Positions 63,478 through 64,000 of a DNA stretch of 64,000 bases are shown in pieces. Origin of the DNA: Grimontia marina. Lineage in GTDB: Bacteria; Pseudomonadota; Gammaproteobacteria; Enterobacterales; Vibrionaceae. The translations under genes were made by a program, and so were the position numbers. Every line of letters starts with the position of its first letter. Position 1 is the first letter of the stretch. Below the pieces are notes generated by a model that made no database searches, was not told the DNA's origin, and worked only from the letters and a program-made list of their open reading frames with translations. The stretch spans positions 1 to 64,000 of the forward strand of contig NZ_FIZY01000028.1 in the NCBI RefSeq assembly GCF_900060185.1. Direction: 5' to 3'.

Positions 63478-63600
63478 TATTCCCTATTTATTTACCGTTA
63501 ACTTATCGCCATTCCAATAAGAGTGCAAACCTAATTTTACGCTTTTTATAAATTTTTTATACCACTTAAATATTGACTAATGGAATTCATATGCTAGCCA

Positions 63601-64000
63601 TTAGTTTTTAACGGTGTTTGGGAACAAGAAATCCAAATCTAGATACTCTTCAAGCGTGTCTGCCAGTACGTCTAAACTACGTTGTTTTTCTTTCGCCAAA
63701 TCAATATCTTTAACGTCTGACAGCCCAGCCCATTCAAGAATGAGCTTGAGTGCCTCAGGTTGATCGAACAACCCATGCCAGTATGTCCCGAAGATATTGT
63801 TATCTGAGTTGATCAGACCATCATCACCCTCTTCACAGATGACAGGGTTCACACCTTTTGATGTCGTCACACCCATATGGATCTCATATCCCGTGATTGG
63901 ACTCACCTTTCTATTGAGGTGAAGATGTCCCGATTTTTGGGTAAGCACTTTTTCTTTTTCAATCACAGTCCTTGCATCAAGGTAACCAAGTCCTATTGTT
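63601..64000 (-). CDS. cobQ: Cobyric acid synthase, 3' part
   Basis: The frame is open from the right window edge; the start is outside. Visible are TIGLGYLDARTV, then GHLHLNRKVSPITGYEIHMGVT and NNIFGTYWHGLFDQPEALKLILEW, which belong to the C-terminal glutamine amidotransferase-like domain of CobQ, with the catalytic His in TYWHGLF. CobQ amidates four carboxyls of adenosylcobyrinic diamide in B12 synthesis. No promoter or riboswitch can be seen because the 5' end is missing. Confidence 0.88.
   Translation of the reverse strand, partial: TIGLGYLDARTVIEKEKVLTQKSGHLHLNRKVSPITGYEIHMGVTTSKGVNPVICEEGDDGLINSDNNIFGTYWHGLFDQPEALKLILEWAGLSDVKDIDLAKEKQRSLDVLADTLEEYLDLDFLFPNTVKN

Overview
The window reads as chromosomal DNA of a marine gammaproteobacterium of the Vibrionaceae. 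RNase II, DeaD, RavA-ViaA, AroG, NhaD, YceH, YaeQ, FolM-FolX and the small DUF3069, DUF3283 and DUF3010 proteins are all of Vibrio, Photobacterium, Enterovibrio or Grimontia type. The genus cannot be fixed from the sequence alone. I found no rRNA, tRNA, CRISPR array, integron or prophage. The only classical mobile DNA is the end of an IS630-type insertion sequence at the left edge.

Layout. Bases 1-2256 hold a partial IS630 transposase and an OLD-family ATPase/TOPRIM nuclease gene that has lost its front, including Walker A. Bases 2253-11567 are one compact minus-strand operon of eleven genes: DUF523/DUF1722, MerR regulator, photolyase, SnoaL-like protein, SDR, FAD oxidoreductase, DUF1365, Cfa-like methyltransferase, DUF2878, chalcone-isomerase-like protein and DUF3833 lipoprotein. 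Two copies of TTGTACA-N12-TGTACAA stand at its promoter. The gene content resembles the light and singlet-oxygen regulons that repair DNA and remodel membrane acyl chains. Bases 11740-22566 carry a short SbmA-like transporter, two large c-di-GMP phosphodiesterases, yaeQ / GIY-YIG / yceH, a bactofilin, a parvulin, dCMP deaminase and NhaD. Bases 23308-32658 carry a TrpXYZ-like ABC importer, a LysE exporter, ravA-viaA, sseA, an LpxR-like deacylase and a Nudix hydrolase.

Bases 33158-46630 carry an HD-GYP phosphodiesterase, DUF3010, an alkylation-repair pair (Ada-AlkA-like and Ogt), and the regulatory half of a proteobacterial dedicated sortase system (pdsO, pdsR, pdsS) without sortase or target. 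Two GST genes, small regulators, a PAS-GGDEF cyclase and a ChrR-like bicupin follow. Bases 46947-53022 hold deaD, a GAF/degenerate-GGDEF protein and rnb. Bases 53140-54043 are gene-free and contain a MITE-like element with related copies elsewhere in the window. Bases 54044-64000 hold a DUF1127/LysR divergent pair, an NlpC lipoprotein, folM-folX, cytochrome b561-YceI behind a Fur-like box, an M20 amidohydrolase, a sugar symporter gene broken by one in-frame TAG, aroG, and the 3' end of cobQ.

Recurring themes are light and oxidative damage control, c-di-GMP signalling (five proteins, two with degenerate GGDEF motifs) and gene decay (the OLD nuclease, the symporter and the AlkA half of Ada). 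The least ordinary elements are the MerR operon with its twin operators and possible furan fatty acid genes, and the sortase regulators that lack a sortase.
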